Source: Bosea sp. 29B (GTDB taxonomy: Bacteria > Pseudomonadota > Alphaproteobacteria > Rhizobiales > Beijerinckiaceae). From it: DNA of 64,000 nt. The DNA is taken from positions 822,153-886,152 of the forward strand of contig NZ_LR733817.1 of the NCBI RefSeq assembly GCF_902506165.1. Reading direction: 5' to 3'. Within the stretch, counting starts at the first letter, position 1. Each line of letters opens with the position of its first letter. Both the position numbers and the translations under genes were made by a program. Shown here one piece after another: positions 62,746 to 64,000 of the stretch. The notes beneath the pieces were generated by a model. It searched no databases, had not been told where the DNA came from, and was given only the letters and a program-made list of their open reading frames with translations.

Positions 62746-63322
62746 GCTTTTTGGGCCTCGGCAGTTCGAGGTGATTTCCCAGCGGCTCCGGAAGCCTGTG
62801 GTTACCTCGCGGTTACAAGTACGATCCGGCGCCTATCCGCCTACGCTCATTGTTTGAAGCAATTCTCTCGATGCCACCGTAGGAAATGCGGATGCAGACG
62901 ATCATGGGCTCGCAGTGGCAGTAGTGCTCGACCTGGCCCGCAATTGAATGTTAAGCGCAATCGACTATCCCGTCAGCAGTGCGCCACTAGCGGGTTTCGA
63001 AGCGTCGCCGGAATGCCGACATTCTGCCAGCTGTGAGAATTACCTGAGCCAGGGCTCGAGCGAGATTGTGTTTGGCTCATCGCGGGCGCGATTATCACGA
63101 CAAGAGAGCACTTCACCCGCCCGAGGAGATCAGCGCGAAGGTCGACGCCTACGAAGTCCGATACGGCAAAACCGCCTTCCGGCAGATCGGCGATGACATG
63201 TTTGCGGAGCGGAACGCCAGCGGTAGCTGCGGGCGCAACCGGCTCTTGCGGTCGGTTTCGGGCGAATTGGCTAGACGGATGGTTGAACAAAAGTAAGCGC
63301 CACGCCGGTCCCCTCGTGCGGT
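62746..63322. other. No gene recognised between tRNA-Gly and the ftsK remnant
   Basis: Bases 63066-63296 hold a plus-strand frame with EEISAKVDAYEVRYGKTAFR and ARRMVEQK, which I do not recognise and which has no good ribosome site. Other frames look like chance. The stretch may be the remains of inserted DNA that also cut the ftsK-like gene. Confidence 0.4.
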
Positions 63323-64000
63323 TCATGAGCTGTATGTGGCAGCATCCTCCGATTGGCGAGACGGAGGATCGGGATGGAAGCAGACGTGCAAATGGACGTC
63401 CAATTGGACGTCGCGACACACCACCGCGACACGCGCCGAGACCGCGCTCATCGAGCGCGCGATGTCGTCGGCGAGAGAGATCACCCGCGACGACTTCGTG
63501 CCCGGCGCGGGCTCAAGCTCGTACAGCGTCACAACAGGGCCGGGGCAGGCCTGAACCACCTCGCCACGGACGTTGAAGTCCTCCAGAATCCCTTCGAGCA
63601 GGCCGGAATTCTGCTGGATGAGCTCGATCGGGATCGTTGCCGCGATCTGCGGCGGCTCCGCCAGGAACTCGATTGGCGGCAGCTCGAAGCCATGGAATGC
63701 GGCTGGCCTGGTCAGGGGCATAGCCGCACGCAGCTTCGGCGCCGCAGGCACGACCGAAACCTTCTGCTGCACAGGCGCAGGCACGGCCTCCGCCTCGACC
63801 GCCTTGGGTGCGAGCGCGACGGCAGGAGTTGCAGCGGAAGCGAGCTGCCCCATGATCCTGCGACGCGGTGCCGGAGCCGGAGCCTTGGGTGCGGGTGCCG
63901 GGACGGCCGGCGCAGGAGCCGGAGCGATGATCTGCAGAGCAGGCGGCGTCAGGCTCAGCTCGAAGCGATAAGGCTGCGTCCAGCCGAAGGACATCGTCGC
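63323..64000 (-). pseudogene. FtsK-like DNA translocase, internal fragment lacking the motor (partial at window edge)
   Basis: The frame enters from the window end and reads an Ala/Pro-rich linker (PAPAPAVPAPAPKAPAPAP), then LPPIEFLAEPP, QNSGLLEGILEDFNVRGEVV, GPVVTLYELEPAPGTKSSRV and SLADDIARSMSAVSARVAVV. This is the alpha domain of FtsK/SpoIIIE, which precedes the RecA-like motor and pumps chromosome DNA at the septum. Similarity stops at about 63419; the frame then runs through unrelated CRDVQLDVHLHVCFHPDPP to a stop at 63323. Walker A, Walker B and the gamma domain are missing. Unless another copy exists, this would be lethal, so it is probably a duplicate or disrupted paralogue. Confidence 0.8.
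63395..63412. repeat. Perfect 18-base palindrome at the ftsK break
   Basis: GACGTCCAATTGGACGTC reads the same on both strands. It lies 6 bases from the point where FtsK similarity ends. A second inverted repeat, ATCCTCCG/CGGAGGAT (63344-63351 and 63362-63369), is close by. Confidence 0.75.

Overview
The window is GC-rich DNA from an alphaproteobacterium of the order Hyphomicrobiales. A Bosea-like genus is my guess from gene content (rplU-rpmA-GNAT-obgE order, an L21 with a long C-terminal tail, IalB-family protein, Aap-type amino-acid transporter, CnoX-type thioredoxin, short palindromic intergenic repeats); no rRNA is present to confirm it.

Positions 1 to about 23,000 look like a genomic island. 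Its right edge lies at the 3' end of a tRNA-Ser(CGA) gene (23027-23116, minus). It holds an IS3-family transposase end, a surface-sugar-like cluster (two glycosyltransferases, a PhyH-type dioxygenase, a divergent phosphotransferase), a scar of a LysR/MFS gene pair, and a block of probable defence genes. These are a 1763-residue GHKL-ATPase with a C-terminal NOV/DUF3883 nuclease-like domain, an unrecognised 603-residue protein just upstream of it, a CoiA-like nuclease, a complete Lamassu/ABC-3C operon (Cap4-type nuclease, middle component, SMC-like ATPase), a PD-(D/E)XK-like protein and a JAMM-protease-like protein. The unrecognised protein plus the GHKL/NOV protein is the best candidate for an undescribed system.

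Positions 23,000-44,700 are core genome. They include rplU-rpmA, obgE, an IalB protein, an EmrB-type exporter, an MsbA-like exporter, a D-threonine-aldolase-like PLP enzyme and an M20 amidohydrolase. A molybdenum/tungsten-related hub follows: a HTH/solute-binding regulator divergent from tupB-tupC-tupA, two tandem ModA-like proteins (the second without a signal peptide), TrmO and a FecBCD-type importer.

Positions 44,700-62,700 carry a serine hydrolase, an amino-acid ABC transporter lacking its ATPase gene, an acetoacetate decarboxylase/3-hydroxybutyrate dehydrogenase pair, a patatin phospholipase, a GlxA-type regulator, an Lrp regulator divergent from an AceE-like dehydrogenase, a UMF1 transporter, a LON-domain protein, CnoX, a ProXp-type deacylase and tRNA-Gly(GCC). 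Two families of 95-145 bp palindromic repeats lie between and inside operons here. The window ends in an ftsK-like gene that has lost its motor.
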